DNA of 64,000 bases from Umezawaea sp049997955. GTDB lineage: Bacteria > Actinomycetota > Actinomycetes > Mycobacteriales > Pseudonocardiaceae. The notes beneath the pieces were generated by a model. The model saw only the letters and a list, made by a program, of their open reading frames with translations, did no database searches and was not told the origin of the DNA. Where the stretch lies: NCBI GenBank assembly GCA_049997955.1, contig JAEBDY010000002.1, positions 617,478-681,477 on the forward strand, written 5' to 3'. Made by a program: the position numbers and the translations under genes. Shown here piece by piece: positions 53,059-62,067 of the stretch (positions are counted from its first letter, which is position 1; each line of letters opens with the position of its first letter).

Positions 53059-55176
53059 TCAGACGCCTTCGTTGCCCGGAGTCGTCTTGGCGACCTGCAT
53101 CAGGAACTCGATGTTCGTCCGGCTCTTGCGCAGCCGGTCGAGCAGCAGCTCGATGGCCTGCTGGCTGTCGAGCGCGTGCAGCACCCGCCGGAGCTTGTGC
53201 ATGACCGCCAGCTCGTCCGGCGACAGCAGCAGGTCTTCCTTGCGGGTACCGGACGGGTCGACGTCCACCGCGGGGAAGATCCGCTTGTCGGCGATCTTGC
53301 GGTCCAGCTTGAGCTCGGCGTTGCCGGTGCCCTTGAACTCCTCGAAGATCACGCTGTCACCGGCGGAGCCGGTCTCGACGAGCGCGGTCGCGATGACGGT
53401 GAGCGAGCCGCCGCCCTCGATGTTGCGCGCCGCGCCGAGGAAGCGCTTCGGCGGGTAGAGCGCCGTCGAGTCGACACCACCGGACAGGATGCGACCGGAC
53501 GCCGGGGCGGCCAGGTTGTACGCACGGCCCAGGCGGGTGATCGAGTCGAGCAGCACGACCACGTCGTGGCCCATCTCGACGAGCCGCTTGGCCCGCTCGA
53601 TGGCCAGCTCCGAGATCGTGGTGTGGTCCGACGGCGGCCGGTCGAAGGTCGAGGCGATGACCTCGCCCTTCACCGAGCGCTGCATGTCGGTGACCTCTTC
53701 CGGACGCTCGTCCACGAGGACGACCATCAGGTGGCACTCGGGGTTGTTCGTCGTGATCGCGTTCGCGATCGACTGGAGCACCGAGGTCTTGCCCGCCTTC
53801 GGCGGCGACACGATGAGCGCCCGCTGGCCCTTGCCGATCGGCATCACCAGGTCGATGACGCGCGTGGTGAGGATGTGCGGCTCGGTTTCGAGGCGCAGTC
53901 GCTCGTTCGGGTACAGCGGCGTCAGCTTGGTGAAGTCGTCCCGGTTCTTGAGCTGGTCCGGGTCCAAGCCGTTGATCTTGTCGACGCGCACCAGCGGGTT
54001 GAACTTCTGCCGCTGCTGCTCGCCGTCGCGCGGCTGGCGGACGGCGCCGATCAGCGCGTCGCCGCGGCGCAGGCCGTACTTGCGGACCAGCGAGAGCGAC
54101 ACGTAGACGTCGTTCGGGCCCGCGAGGTAACCGGAGGTGCGCACGAAGGCGTAGTTCTCCAGCACGTCGAGGATGCCCGCCACGGGCAGCAGGACGTCGT
54201 CGTCGCGAACCTCGGTGTCGGGAGCGCCGGGGGCGCCGCCCTCGACCCGGCCACCACGGCGGCGGCGGTCGCGGAAGCGACGGCCGCGACGGCCGCCCTC
54301 TTCGTCGTCGTCCTCGACCACGTTGCTCTGGCGGTCGTTCTGCCGGCTGTCGCTCCGGTTGTCGTTGCGGCTCTCGTTCTGGCGGTTGCGGCCCTGGCCG
54401 CGGTCGCCGCGCTCACCGCGGTCGCCGCGCTCGGAACGGTCGCCGCGCTCGGAGCGGTCACCCCGGTCCTGGCGGTTGCCGCGCTCCGGACGGTCACCGC
54501 GGTCCTGGCGGTCGCCGCGCTCGGGACGCTGCTGGTCGCCACCGCGCTCAGGGCGCTCGCCCTGGGTGCGGTCCGGCTGCGGCCGGTCCTGCTGCGGCCG
54601 GTCCTGCTGGGGGCGCTCGACCTGGGTGCGGTCCGGCTGGGGGCGGTCCTGCTGCGGACGCTCGACGGGGGGTGCCTCGACAGGAGCGGCCACGGCGTTC
54701 TCCGGGCTGCCCGCGGCGCGGCCGGAGGAACGGCGACGCCGGTTGTTGCGACGGCTGCCCTCCTCCTCACCGGTGGTGGCGAGCGCCTCGGCGACGTCGA
54801 GCTGCTGCTGGACCGGCTTCTCCACCGGAGCCTGCACGGGCTTCTCGACGACCGGCGGAGCCGCGGGCGCCTCGGCGACCTTCGCGGCGGGCTTCTCAGC
54901 CTTGGCGGGCGGGGTCGAGGCGCTGCCCCGACCGGAGGTACCACCCTGCTTTTCCTTGATCGCCGCGATGAGGTCGCCCTTGCGCAGACCCGCGGTGCCG
55001 TTGATGCCGAGTTGGCCCGCGAGCTCACGAAGCTCTGCGAGCACCATGCCGGACAGACCAGCCCGCTTGCGCGGGGCGCTGCCGTTGGAAGGGGTGGACA
55101 GGGCGTTCTCCTCGGCTCCAGAACTGGCAGCGGCTTCGGGAGCAGCGTTGCTGCTCAACAAATCGGTGTTGCTCAC
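53059..55176 (-). CDS. rho: Transcription termination factor Rho with long disordered insertion
   Basis: A 705-residue Rho starting at GTG 55176 (AGGAAGGA upstream). An N-terminal Rho-N helix region (MVLAELRELAGQLGINGTAG) is followed by ~220 residues of low-complexity Pro/Gln/Arg/Asp/Gly repeats (RPQQDRPQ and RGDRSERGD types). The core then has the RNA-binding domain, Walker A (SPPKAGKTSVLQSIANA) and the Q-loop/R-loop region to the C-terminus. E. coli Rho is 419 residues; the extension is a known actinobacterial feature that in mycobacterial Rho increases RNA binding. The core looks fully functional. Confidence 0.95.
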   Translation of the reverse strand: MSNTDLLSSNAAPEAAASSGAEENALSTPSNGSAPRKRAGLSGMVLAELRELAGQLGINGTAGLRKGDLIAAIKEKQGGTSGRGSASTPPAKAEKPAAKVAEAPAAPPVVEKPVQAPVEKPVQQQLDVAEALATTGEEEGSRRNNRRRRSSGRAAGSPENAVAAPVEAPPVERPQQDRPQPDRTQVERPQQDRPQQDRPQPDRTQGERPERGGDQQRPERGDRQDRGDRPERGNRQDRGDRSERGDRSERGDRGERGDRGQGRNRQNESRNDNRSDSRQNDRQSNVVEDDDEEGGRRGRRFRDRRRRGGRVEGGAPGAPDTEVRDDDVLLPVAGILDVLENYAFVRTSGYLAGPNDVYVSLSLVRKYGLRRGDALIGAVRQPRDGEQQRQKFNPLVRVDKINGLDPDQLKNRDDFTKLTPLYPNERLRLETEPHILTTRVIDLVMPIGKGQRALIVSPPKAGKTSVLQSIANAITTNNPECHLMVVLVDERPEEVTDMQRSVKGEVIASTFDRPPSDHTTISELAIERAKRLVEMGHDVVVLLDSITRLGRAYNLAAPASGRILSGGVDSTALYPPKRFLGAARNIEGGGSLTVIATALVETGSAGDSVIFEEFKGTGNAELKLDRKIADKRIFPAVDVDPSGTRKEDLLLSPDELAVMHKLRRVLHALDSQQAIELLLDRLRKSRTNIEFLMQVAKTTPGNEGV

Positions 55177-55463
55177 ACAAGTCCTTCCTGACCGGACCCC
55201 GCCTCCTACGCGGCCCAGCGGACCTGCCGCCCGACGGAATGCGGAACAGCAGTTCGTCCGATGAAGACGGATTCGACGCGGCGATTGCGCACTTGCGACG
55301 ACGTCCGTCGGCACGGGACTTCTCGGTCACACGGCGATCGGGTGCCTTTCAGCCTCGACCCCGCCCTTGCGGCACAGGGTCACCTGGCTGGCTGGAATGC
55401 GACCCGGAACGACTGTCCGGGCACGGCACCGGCGCCCGTGCGCGCGGTGACTGATCGCCTCCG

Positions 55464-55492
55464 AGGGTAGACGCAGGCCGGTGCGGGTGCAA
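55464..55492 (-). promoter_or_regulatory. Candidate rho promoter, with a ~280-nt leader
   Basis: On the minus strand TTGCAC (55492-55487) and TACCCT (55469-55464) are spaced by 17 bp. Transcription from near 55457 would give a 5' leader of about 280 nt before the rho GTG. The 343-bp gap 55177-55519 contains no credible gene, so a leader with possible autoregulation is its most likely content. Confidence 0.5.
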
Positions 55493-55519
55493 CAACCGGG
55501 GTACCCCCGCGTGGCGTCG

Positions 55520-56398
55520 TCAGCCAAGTGGACGAACGCGCACGCCTCCCACGTCAACGGCGGATCGGCGCACGTCGAAGCCGGTGACGTCGACCCCGAC
55601 CGGCAGTTCGCCGTCCTTCGGCAGGGCCAGCACCGTCGGCCCCGCGCCCGACACGGCCGCCGCCACTCCGGCAGTCCGAAGGTCCCTCACGACGCGGAGG
55701 GTCGCGGGCCACGCGGGCTCCCGGTACGGCTGGTGGAGCCGATCGTCCAAAGCGGCGAGCAGCAGCGAGGGATCGCAGGTCAGGGCATGTACGGCGAGGG
55801 CGGAACGGCCTGCGGCGAACGCCGCGTCGGCGTGCGGGACCACCGCGGGCAGCAGGCCCCTGGTGGTCTTGGTCGACGACTCCTCCGACGGCACCAGCAC
55901 GACCGGCCGGAGATCGGTGTGCGGGTCGAGCCGGACCGCCCGGTACCGCTCACCCTCGGACCAGGCGATCACGACGCCGCCGAACATGCTGGCCGCCGCG
56001 TTGTCCGCGTGGCCCTCGAACTCCGACGCGAGTTGCAACGCGGCCGTGTCCAACTCGCGACCAGCCAGGCCGTACGCGGCGGCCACACCGGCCACGACCG
56101 CGGCGGCCGACGAGCCGAGTCCACGCGAATGGGGGATCGCGTTGCGGCAGTCGAACTCCACACCGGACGGTGCGGAACCGATCAGTTCGCAGGCCGCGCG
56201 GAAGGCCCGCACGACCAGGTGGGTCTCGTCGGTCGGCACGTTCTCGCAGCCCTCGCCGGTGACGCGCACGACGAGGCCGGACCCGACGACGCGGACGTCC
56301 ACCTCGTCGTGGACGTCCAGCGCCATGCCGAGCGCGTCGAACCCGGACCCGAGGTTGGCGGTCGATCCGGGCACGGTGACCCGGACGGCCGACGTCAC
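55520..56398 (-). CDS. thrB: Homoserine kinase
   Basis: A 292-residue GHMP kinase with the N-terminal VTVPGSTANLGSGFDALGMA, the ATP loop IPHSRGLGSSAAAVVAG and the C-terminal AAVSGAGPTVLALP. It phosphorylates homoserine for ThrC. It starts at GTG 56398, overlapping the thrC stop by 4 bp, and is the last gene of the argS-lysA-hom-thrC-thrB chain. Confidence 0.95.
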   Translation of the reverse strand: MTSAVRVTVPGSTANLGSGFDALGMALDVHDEVDVRVVGSGLVVRVTGEGCENVPTDETHLVVRAFRAACELIGSAPSGVEFDCRNAIPHSRGLGSSAAAVVAGVAAAYGLAGRELDTAALQLASEFEGHADNAAASMFGGVVIAWSEGERYRAVRLDPHTDLRPVVLVPSEESSTKTTRGLLPAVVPHADAAFAAGRSALAVHALTCDPSLLLAALDDRLHQPYREPAWPATLRVVRDLRTAGVAAAVSGAGPTVLALPKDGELPVGVDVTGFDVRRSAVDVGGVRVRPLG

Positions 56399-57471
56399 GC
56401 GAGTTCCAGCGCCGAGGCGACCGCGCCGGGGTCGACCGGCACGGGCTCCACGGCGGCCATGCCGAGCAGCGCGGTGTCCGGGTCCTTGAGGCCGTGGCCG
56501 GTGACCGTGCAGACCACGACGGAGCCCCTGGGGAGCCTGCCGTCGGCCGCGGTCGCGAGCAGGCCCGCGATGCTCGCGGCGGACGCGGGCTCGACGAAGA
56601 TCCCCTCGCGCGCGGCGAGCAGCCGGTAGGCCTCCAGGATCTGCTCGTCGGTGACCGCCGCGATCAGGCCGTTCGACTCGTCGCGGGCCGTGGTGGCACC
56701 GGTCCACGAGGCCGGGCTGCCGACGCGGATCGCCGTGGCGATGGTCTCCGGGTTCTTGACCGGCTCACCCAGCACGAGCGGCGCGGCCCCGGCGGCCTGG
56801 AAGCCGTACATCCTCGGCGTCGACGTGGTCACGCCGTCCTTGGCGTAGTCCTGGTAGCCGCGCCAGTACGCGGTGATGTTGCCCGCGTTGCCGACCGGCA
56901 GGCAGTGGAAGTCCGGCGCGCGCCCGAGCACGTCGCAGATCTCCCACGCGGCGGTCTTCTGGCCGATCAGCCGCACCGGGTTGACCGAGTTGACCAGGGT
57001 CACCGGGTACTCGGCCGCGGTCTTGCTCGCCAGTTCGAGGCAGTCGTCGAAGTTGCCGTCGATCTGCAGGATCTTCGCGCCGTGCATGACGGCCTGGGCC
57101 ATCTTGCCGAGCGCGATCTTGCCGCTGGGCACGAGCACGGCGGCGGTCAGCCCGGCCTTCGCGGCGTACGCGGCTGCCGAGGCCGACGTGTTGCCGGTGG
57201 ACGCGCAGATGACCGCCTTGATGCCGCTGGCCAGCGCGTACGTCATGGCCACGGTCATGCCGCGGTCCTTGAACGACCCGGTCGGGTTCGCGCCCTCGAC
57301 CTTGACGAGCACGCGGCTGCCGGTCAGCTCGGACAGGTGCTCCGCCTCGACCAGCGGGGTGCCGCCCTCGTGCAGGGTGACGACCCTGGCGCCGTCCGGC
57401 AGGGCGATGCGGTCTGCGTAGGCGTTGATGATGCCGGGCCAGCCGGGGCGCACGCCTGCTTGGATCGTCAC
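56395..57471 (-). CDS. thrC: Threonine synthase
   Basis: A 358-residue PLP enzyme of fold type II. The cofactor lysine is in NPTGSFKDRGMTVAM, and the phosphate-binding loop is the LPVGNAGNITAYWRGY segment. It converts O-phosphohomoserine to threonine. It overlaps hom by 4 bp upstream and thrB by 4 bp downstream, so the three are translationally coupled. Confidence 0.95.
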   Translation of the reverse strand: MTIQAGVRPGWPGIINAYADRIALPDGARVVTLHEGGTPLVEAEHLSELTGSRVLVKVEGANPTGSFKDRGMTVAMTYALASGIKAVICASTGNTSASAAAYAAKAGLTAAVLVPSGKIALGKMAQAVMHGAKILQIDGNFDDCLELASKTAAEYPVTLVNSVNPVRLIGQKTAAWEICDVLGRAPDFHCLPVGNAGNITAYWRGYQDYAKDGVTTSTPRMYGFQAAGAAPLVLGEPVKNPETIATAIRVGSPASWTGATTARDESNGLIAAVTDEQILEAYRLLAAREGIFVEPASAASIAGLLATAADGRLPRGSVVVCTVTGHGLKDPDTALLGMAAVEPVPVDPGAVASALELA

Positions 57472-58787
57472 TGTTCTTCGCCTTCCACGCGCATCACGCT
57501 GACCACGTCCCGGACCACCGGGAGACCACCGATCTTGTCCACTGTGGACCGCAGCGCCGCGTCGGACGCGGCGTGGGTGACGATCACCAGGCTGGCGTCG
57601 TCGACCCGGCCCTCCTGCCGCACGGCGGCGATGCTCACGTCGTGCTCGGCGAACACGGCCGCGACCTGGGCGAGCACGCCCGCGCGGTCCGCCACGTCGA
57701 GGCTGATGTGGTACCGCGTCGGCGTCTGGCCGATCGACCGCACCGGCAGGCCCGCGTAGGCGGACTCGCGGGGGCCGCGACCGCCGAGGACCCGGTTGCG
57801 GGCCACCGCGACGAGGTCGCCGAGCACCGCGCTGGCGGTCGGCGCGCCACCGGCGCCCTGGCCGTAGAACATCATCTCGCCCGCGGCGTCGGCCTCGACG
57901 AACACCGCGTTGAACGCGCCGTTCACCCCCGCGAGCGGGTGGCTGCGCGGGATCATCGCCGGGTGCACGCGCGCCGCGACGGACTCCGTCGTGGTGCCGT
58001 CCGCGGCGGTCTCGGTGACCCGCTCGCAGATGGCGAGCAGCTTCACCGTGCGGCCGAGGCCCTTGGCGGCGGCGATGTCCGACGCGCTGACCGCCGAGAT
58101 GCCCTCGCGGTGCACGTCCGCGGCCGTGACCCTGGTGTGGAACGCGAGCGACGCGAGGATCGCGGCCTTGGACGCGGCGTCGAACCCGTCGACGTCCGCG
58201 GTCGGGTCCGCCTCGGCGTACCCGAGCCGCGACGCCTCCTCCAGGGTCTCCGAGTAGCCGGCGCCGGTCGCGTCCATGCCGGAGAGGATGAAGTTCGTGG
58301 TGCCGTTGACGATGCCCATCACGCGGGTGATCCGGTCGCCCGCCAGCGATTCGCGCAGCGGGCGCAGCAGCGGGATCGCGCCCGCGACGGCGGCCTCGAA
58401 GTACAGGTCCGCGCCCGAGGCGTCGGCCGCCTCGAACAGCTCGCCCGAGTGCTCGGCCAGCAGCGCCTTGTTCGCCGTGACCACCGACTTGCCCGAGCGC
58501 AGCGCGGCCAGCAGGAGCGTCCGGGCGGGCTCGATGCCGCCGATCACCTCGACGACGAGGTCGACGTCCGACGCCACCAGCGCGGCCGCGTCGGTCGTGA
58601 GCAGGTGCTCGGGCACCTCGCGGTGCTTGTTGGGCTTGCGCACGGCGATCCCGGTCAGCTCGACCGGTGCGCCGATCCGCGCGGTCAGGTCCACGGCCTG
58701 GTCGGTCAGCAGCCGGACGACCTCAGTGCCGACCGTGCCGCAGCCCAGCAGGGCCACCCTGATCGGTTTACCTTCCGGCACCTTCAA
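57468..58787 (-). CDS. hom: Homoserine dehydrogenase with C-terminal ACT domain
   Basis: A 439-residue enzyme. The NAD(P) site is VALLGCGTVGTEVVRLL; the catalytic region has GIVNGTTNFILSGM and GYAEADPTADVDGFDAASKAAI; the C-terminal ACT domain is ISLDVADRAGVLAQVAAVFA. The ACT domain typically gives threonine feedback inhibition. The gene begins 20 bp inside the end of lysA and overlaps thrC by 4 bp. Confidence 0.95.
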   Translation of the reverse strand: MKVPEGKPIRVALLGCGTVGTEVVRLLTDQAVDLTARIGAPVELTGIAVRKPNKHREVPEHLLTTDAAALVASDVDLVVEVIGGIEPARTLLLAALRSGKSVVTANKALLAEHSGELFEAADASGADLYFEAAVAGAIPLLRPLRESLAGDRITRVMGIVNGTTNFILSGMDATGAGYSETLEEASRLGYAEADPTADVDGFDAASKAAILASLAFHTRVTAADVHREGISAVSASDIAAAKGLGRTVKLLAICERVTETAADGTTTESVAARVHPAMIPRSHPLAGVNGAFNAVFVEADAAGEMMFYGQGAGGAPTASAVLGDLVAVARNRVLGGRGPRESAYAGLPVRSIGQTPTRYHISLDVADRAGVLAQVAAVFAEHDVSIAAVRQEGRVDDASLVIVTHAASDAALRSTVDKIGGLPVVRDVVSVMRVEGEEQ

Positions 58788-60207
58788 CCTCCAAGTGGAA
58801 CAGGTCGTCCTCGGTCTCCCGGCGCAGGAGCAGGCGCGCCTCGCCGTCGGTCACCGCGGCGAGCGCGGGCCGCGGCAGCCGGTTGTAGCCGCTGGCCATG
58901 GAGTAGCAGTAGGCGCCGGTCGCGGCGACCGCGAGCAGGTCGCCCGGCGCGACGTCGTCCGGCAGCCAGCAGTCGCGGACCACGACGTCACCGGACTCGC
59001 AGTGCTTGCCGACGACGCGGCACAGCACGGCCTTCGTGTCCGGGTCGGCGGTGCGCGAGACGAGGCGGCAGTCGTACACCGCGTCGTAGAGGGCGGTGCG
59101 GATGTTGTCGCTCATTCCGCCGTCCACGCTGACGTACCGGCGGGTGTGGCCGCCGTCCAGCTCGACGTCCTTGATCGTGCCGACCTCGTACACGGTGACC
59201 GTGCCGGGACCGACGATGGCGCGTCCCGGCTCGACCGCGATCATCGGCATCGGCAGACCGGCGTGCTCGGTCTCCTTCCGCACGATGTTGTGCAGCTGGC
59301 GGGCCAGCTCGGCGGGCGGCGGCGGGTCGTCGTCCGGCGTGTACGCGATGCCGAGACCACCACCGAGGTCCACGGTGGTCAGGCTCTCGAGCGCCTCGGC
59401 GCCGTGCTCGACGTGCAGGTCGGCCAGCAGGCCGATCACCCGGCGCGCGGCGATCTCGAAGCCGCTGGCGTCGAAGATCTGCGACCCGATGTGGCTGTGC
59501 AGGCCGGTCAGCCGCAGGCCGTCGGCCTTGAGCACCCGGCGCGAGGCTTCGGCGGCGTCGCCGGAGGACAGCGAGAACCCGAACTTCTGGTCCTCGTGCG
59601 CGGTGGCGATGAACTCGTGCGTGTGCGCCTCGACGCCGACCGTCACCCGGATCATCACCGGCTGCACGACCCCGCGCTCGCGCGCGATCTGGTCGAGCCT
59701 GGCGATCTCGAAGAACGAGTCGACCACGACCGCGCCGACCCCCGCCTCGACGGCGGAGACCAGCTCGGCGACGGACTTGTTGTTGCCGTGCAACGCGATC
59801 CGCTCGGCCGGGAACTCCGCGCGCAGGGCGATGGCCAGCTCGCCACCGCTGCACACGTCGATGCTCAGGCCCTCCTCGGCGACCCAGCGGGCCACCGCGA
59901 CGCTGAGGAACGCCTTGGACGCGTAGTGCACCAGCGTCGGGTCGCCGAACGCCGCGGCGTGCTCGGCGCACCGCGACCGGAAGTCCGCCTCGTCCATGAC
60001 GAACAGCGGCGTCCCGTACTGGAGCGCGAGGTCGCGGACGTCGACGCCCGCGAAGCGGACGACGCCGTCCGCGCCGCGCTCGGCGTTGCGCGGCCACACC
60101 CGCGGGTGCAGCTCGGCGATGTCGTCCGAAGTGGACGGACGGTTCCCGGCGGTGCTGCCGGAGGTCATGACGTCGGCGTGCCGGGGACCGGCCGGGTGCG
60201 CGCGCAT
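58768..60207 (-). CDS. lysA: Diaminopimelate decarboxylase
   Basis: A 479-residue fold III PLP decarboxylase converting meso-diaminopimelate to lysine. The PLP lysine is in LVHYASKAFLSVAVA, with HSHIGSQIFD, DLGGGLGIAYTP, VEPGRAIVGPG and the other-subunit Cys in VGKHCESGDVV. I give ATG 60207; GTG one codon upstream is equally close to the GGAG site. It overlaps the stop of argS and the start of hom. Confidence 0.95.
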   Translation of the reverse strand: MRAHPAGPRHADVMTSGSTAGNRPSTSDDIAELHPRVWPRNAERGADGVVRFAGVDVRDLALQYGTPLFVMDEADFRSRCAEHAAAFGDPTLVHYASKAFLSVAVARWVAEEGLSIDVCSGGELAIALRAEFPAERIALHGNNKSVAELVSAVEAGVGAVVVDSFFEIARLDQIARERGVVQPVMIRVTVGVEAHTHEFIATAHEDQKFGFSLSSGDAAEASRRVLKADGLRLTGLHSHIGSQIFDASGFEIAARRVIGLLADLHVEHGAEALESLTTVDLGGGLGIAYTPDDDPPPPAELARQLHNIVRKETEHAGLPMPMIAVEPGRAIVGPGTVTVYEVGTIKDVELDGGHTRRYVSVDGGMSDNIRTALYDAVYDCRLVSRTADPDTKAVLCRVVGKHCESGDVVVRDCWLPDDVAPGDLLAVAATGAYCYSMASGYNRLPRPALAAVTDGEARLLLRRETEDDLFHLEVEGAGR

Positions 60208-61856
60208 CACATGCGCTCCAACGCGGTGACGCCCAGCAGGGCGAGGCCGTTGGTGAAGACCTGGCGGACGGCCAGCACCAGCTGGAGCCGCGCCTGGTTG
60301 ACGGGGGTGACGTCGTCGTCGCCGCGCGGCAGCACCCGCAGCTCCGCGGTGTCGTAGAACCGGTGGGTCGTGCCCGCCAGCTCCTCCAGGTAGCGGGCCA
60401 CGCGGTGCGGCTCGCGCAGCTCTGCCGCCGCGGCCACGACGCGCGGGAACTCGCCGAGCGTGCGGATCAGGTCGCCCTCGCGGTCGTGCGTGAGCAGCTC
60501 GAACGCGTCGTTCGGCTCCAGGCCGAGGTCGGCGGCGTTGCGGCGCACCGACGCGATCCGCGCGTAGGCGTACCGCACGTAGTGCACCGGGTTGTCGTTG
60601 GTGTTCTTGCGCAGCAGGTCGAGGTCGATGTCCAGCACGGAGTCGACCGACGAGCGGACCATCGCGTACCGGGCGGCGTCCACGCCGACCGCCTCGACCA
60701 GGTCCTCCATGGTGATCACGGTGCCCGCGCGCTTGCTCATCCGCACCGGCTTGCCCTCGCTGACGAGGTTCACCATCTGCCCGATCAGCACCTCGACCAC
60801 GGCCGGGTCGTCACCGAGCGCCGCCGCGGCGGCCTTCAGCCGGCCGATGTAGCCGTGGTGGTCCGCGCCGAGCATGTAGATGCACAGGTCGAAGCCGCGC
60901 GACCGCTTGTCCTGCAGGTAGGCGATGTCACCGGCGATGTAGGCGGGCTCGCCGTCGCTCTTGATGACCACCCGGTCCTTGTCGTCGCCGTACTCGCTGG
61001 ACCGCAGCCACCAGGCGCCGTCCTCGAAGTACAGCGCCTCGGACTCCTTCAAGGCCTCGACGGCCTTCCCCACGGCGCCGGACCTGTGCAGCGAGTCCTC
61101 GTGGAAGAAGACGTCGAAGTCGGTGCCGAAGTCGTGGAGGGCCTGCTTGATCTCCTCGAACATCAGGCCGACGCCGATCCGGCGGAACACCTCGGCGCTG
61201 TCCTCGGCGGACAGCGCGCTGGGCTCCTGCTTGAGCACCTCCGCGGCGATGTCGGTGATGTAGCCGCCCGCGTACCCGTCAGCCGGGGCGGGCACGCCCT
61301 TGGCGGCGGCGATCAGCGACGACACGAACCGGTCGATCTGCGCGCCCGCGTCGTTGAAGTAGTACTCGCGGGTCACGTCACCGCCCCTGGCCGACAGCAC
61401 CCGGCCGAGCGCGTCGCCGACGGCCGCCCAGCGGGCGCCACCGAGGTGGATCGGGCCGGTCGGGTTCGCCGAGACGAACTCCAGGTTGATCCTGACCTTC
61501 GCCAGCTCGTCACCGGTGCCGTACGCGTCACCGCCCGTGAGCACCTCGCGCAGGATCGCGCCCTGCGCGTCAGCGGCCAGGCGCAGGTTCAGGAAGCCGG
61601 GTCCGGCGACCTCGACGGACGCGATCGCGTCCGTGCCGGTCAACGCCTCGGCCAGCCAACCGGCCAGGTCACGGGAGCCGACGCCGAGCTTCTTGCCGAT
61701 CTGGAGGGCCAGGTTCGTCGCGTAGTCGCCGTGGTCGGGGTTGCGGGGTCGCTCGATGGTCACCGCGGGAGGCAGTGCGGCGGCGTCCAGGCCACGGCCG
61801 GACAGCACGTCCACGGCCGTCGCGCGGACCAGTTCAGCGAGCGCAGCGGGAGTCAC
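60207..61856 (-). CDS. argS: Arginyl-tRNA synthetase
   Basis: A 549-residue class I synthetase. It has the N-terminal Add1 domain (NPDHGDYATNLALQIGKKLG), the HIGH-equivalent ANPTGPIHLGGARWAAVGD, the KMSKS-equivalent PVRMSKRAGTVI and the C-terminal anticodon-binding helical domain. The start is GTG 61856; it has no ribosome site, but a -10-like box ends exactly 7 nt upstream, so the message may be leaderless. It heads the argS-lysA-hom-thrC-thrB chain. Confidence 0.95.
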   Translation of the reverse strand: MTPAALAELVRATAVDVLSGRGLDAAALPPAVTIERPRNPDHGDYATNLALQIGKKLGVGSRDLAGWLAEALTGTDAIASVEVAGPGFLNLRLAADAQGAILREVLTGGDAYGTGDELAKVRINLEFVSANPTGPIHLGGARWAAVGDALGRVLSARGGDVTREYYFNDAGAQIDRFVSSLIAAAKGVPAPADGYAGGYITDIAAEVLKQEPSALSAEDSAEVFRRIGVGLMFEEIKQALHDFGTDFDVFFHEDSLHRSGAVGKAVEALKESEALYFEDGAWWLRSSEYGDDKDRVVIKSDGEPAYIAGDIAYLQDKRSRGFDLCIYMLGADHHGYIGRLKAAAAALGDDPAVVEVLIGQMVNLVSEGKPVRMSKRAGTVITMEDLVEAVGVDAARYAMVRSSVDSVLDIDLDLLRKNTNDNPVHYVRYAYARIASVRRNAADLGLEPNDAFELLTHDREGDLIRTLGEFPRVVAAAAELREPHRVARYLEELAGTTHRFYDTAELRVLPRGDDDVTPVNQARLQLVLAVRQVFTNGLALLGVTALERM

Positions 61857-61863
61857 CCGGAGA

Positions 61864-61869
61864 AGTCTA
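61864..61869 (-). promoter_or_regulatory. -10 box suggesting leaderless argS transcription
   Basis: TAGACT on the minus strand (61869-61864) ends 7 nt before the argS GTG, placing the predicted transcription start at the start codon. No Shine-Dalgarno sequence is present and the -35 is weak. Confidence 0.4.
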
Positions 61870-62067
61870 GGGAAGCGTTCGCGCTGGTCTCGACCGGGTT
61901 GACGAGTCTCGGAGGGTGGGATGGACAACCCTCGCGTCCACCAGTGGCAACTGTTGACGAACACACTGTGCGACCGACGGTTGACGGTGATCAGACACGG
62001 TGTCCCTACACTGGCCGGCGGCAGTCGTCCGGCGTCGTGCACGGATGACACGAGATCTGAGGCGGAC

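Noticed and set aside
53176..55191. A 671-residue open frame on the plus strand antisense to rho
   Set aside because: It mirrors the Arg/Asp/Gly repeats and GC-biased third positions of rho. Its product is a Val/Leu/Ala/Arg-rich low-complexity string with no family resemblance.
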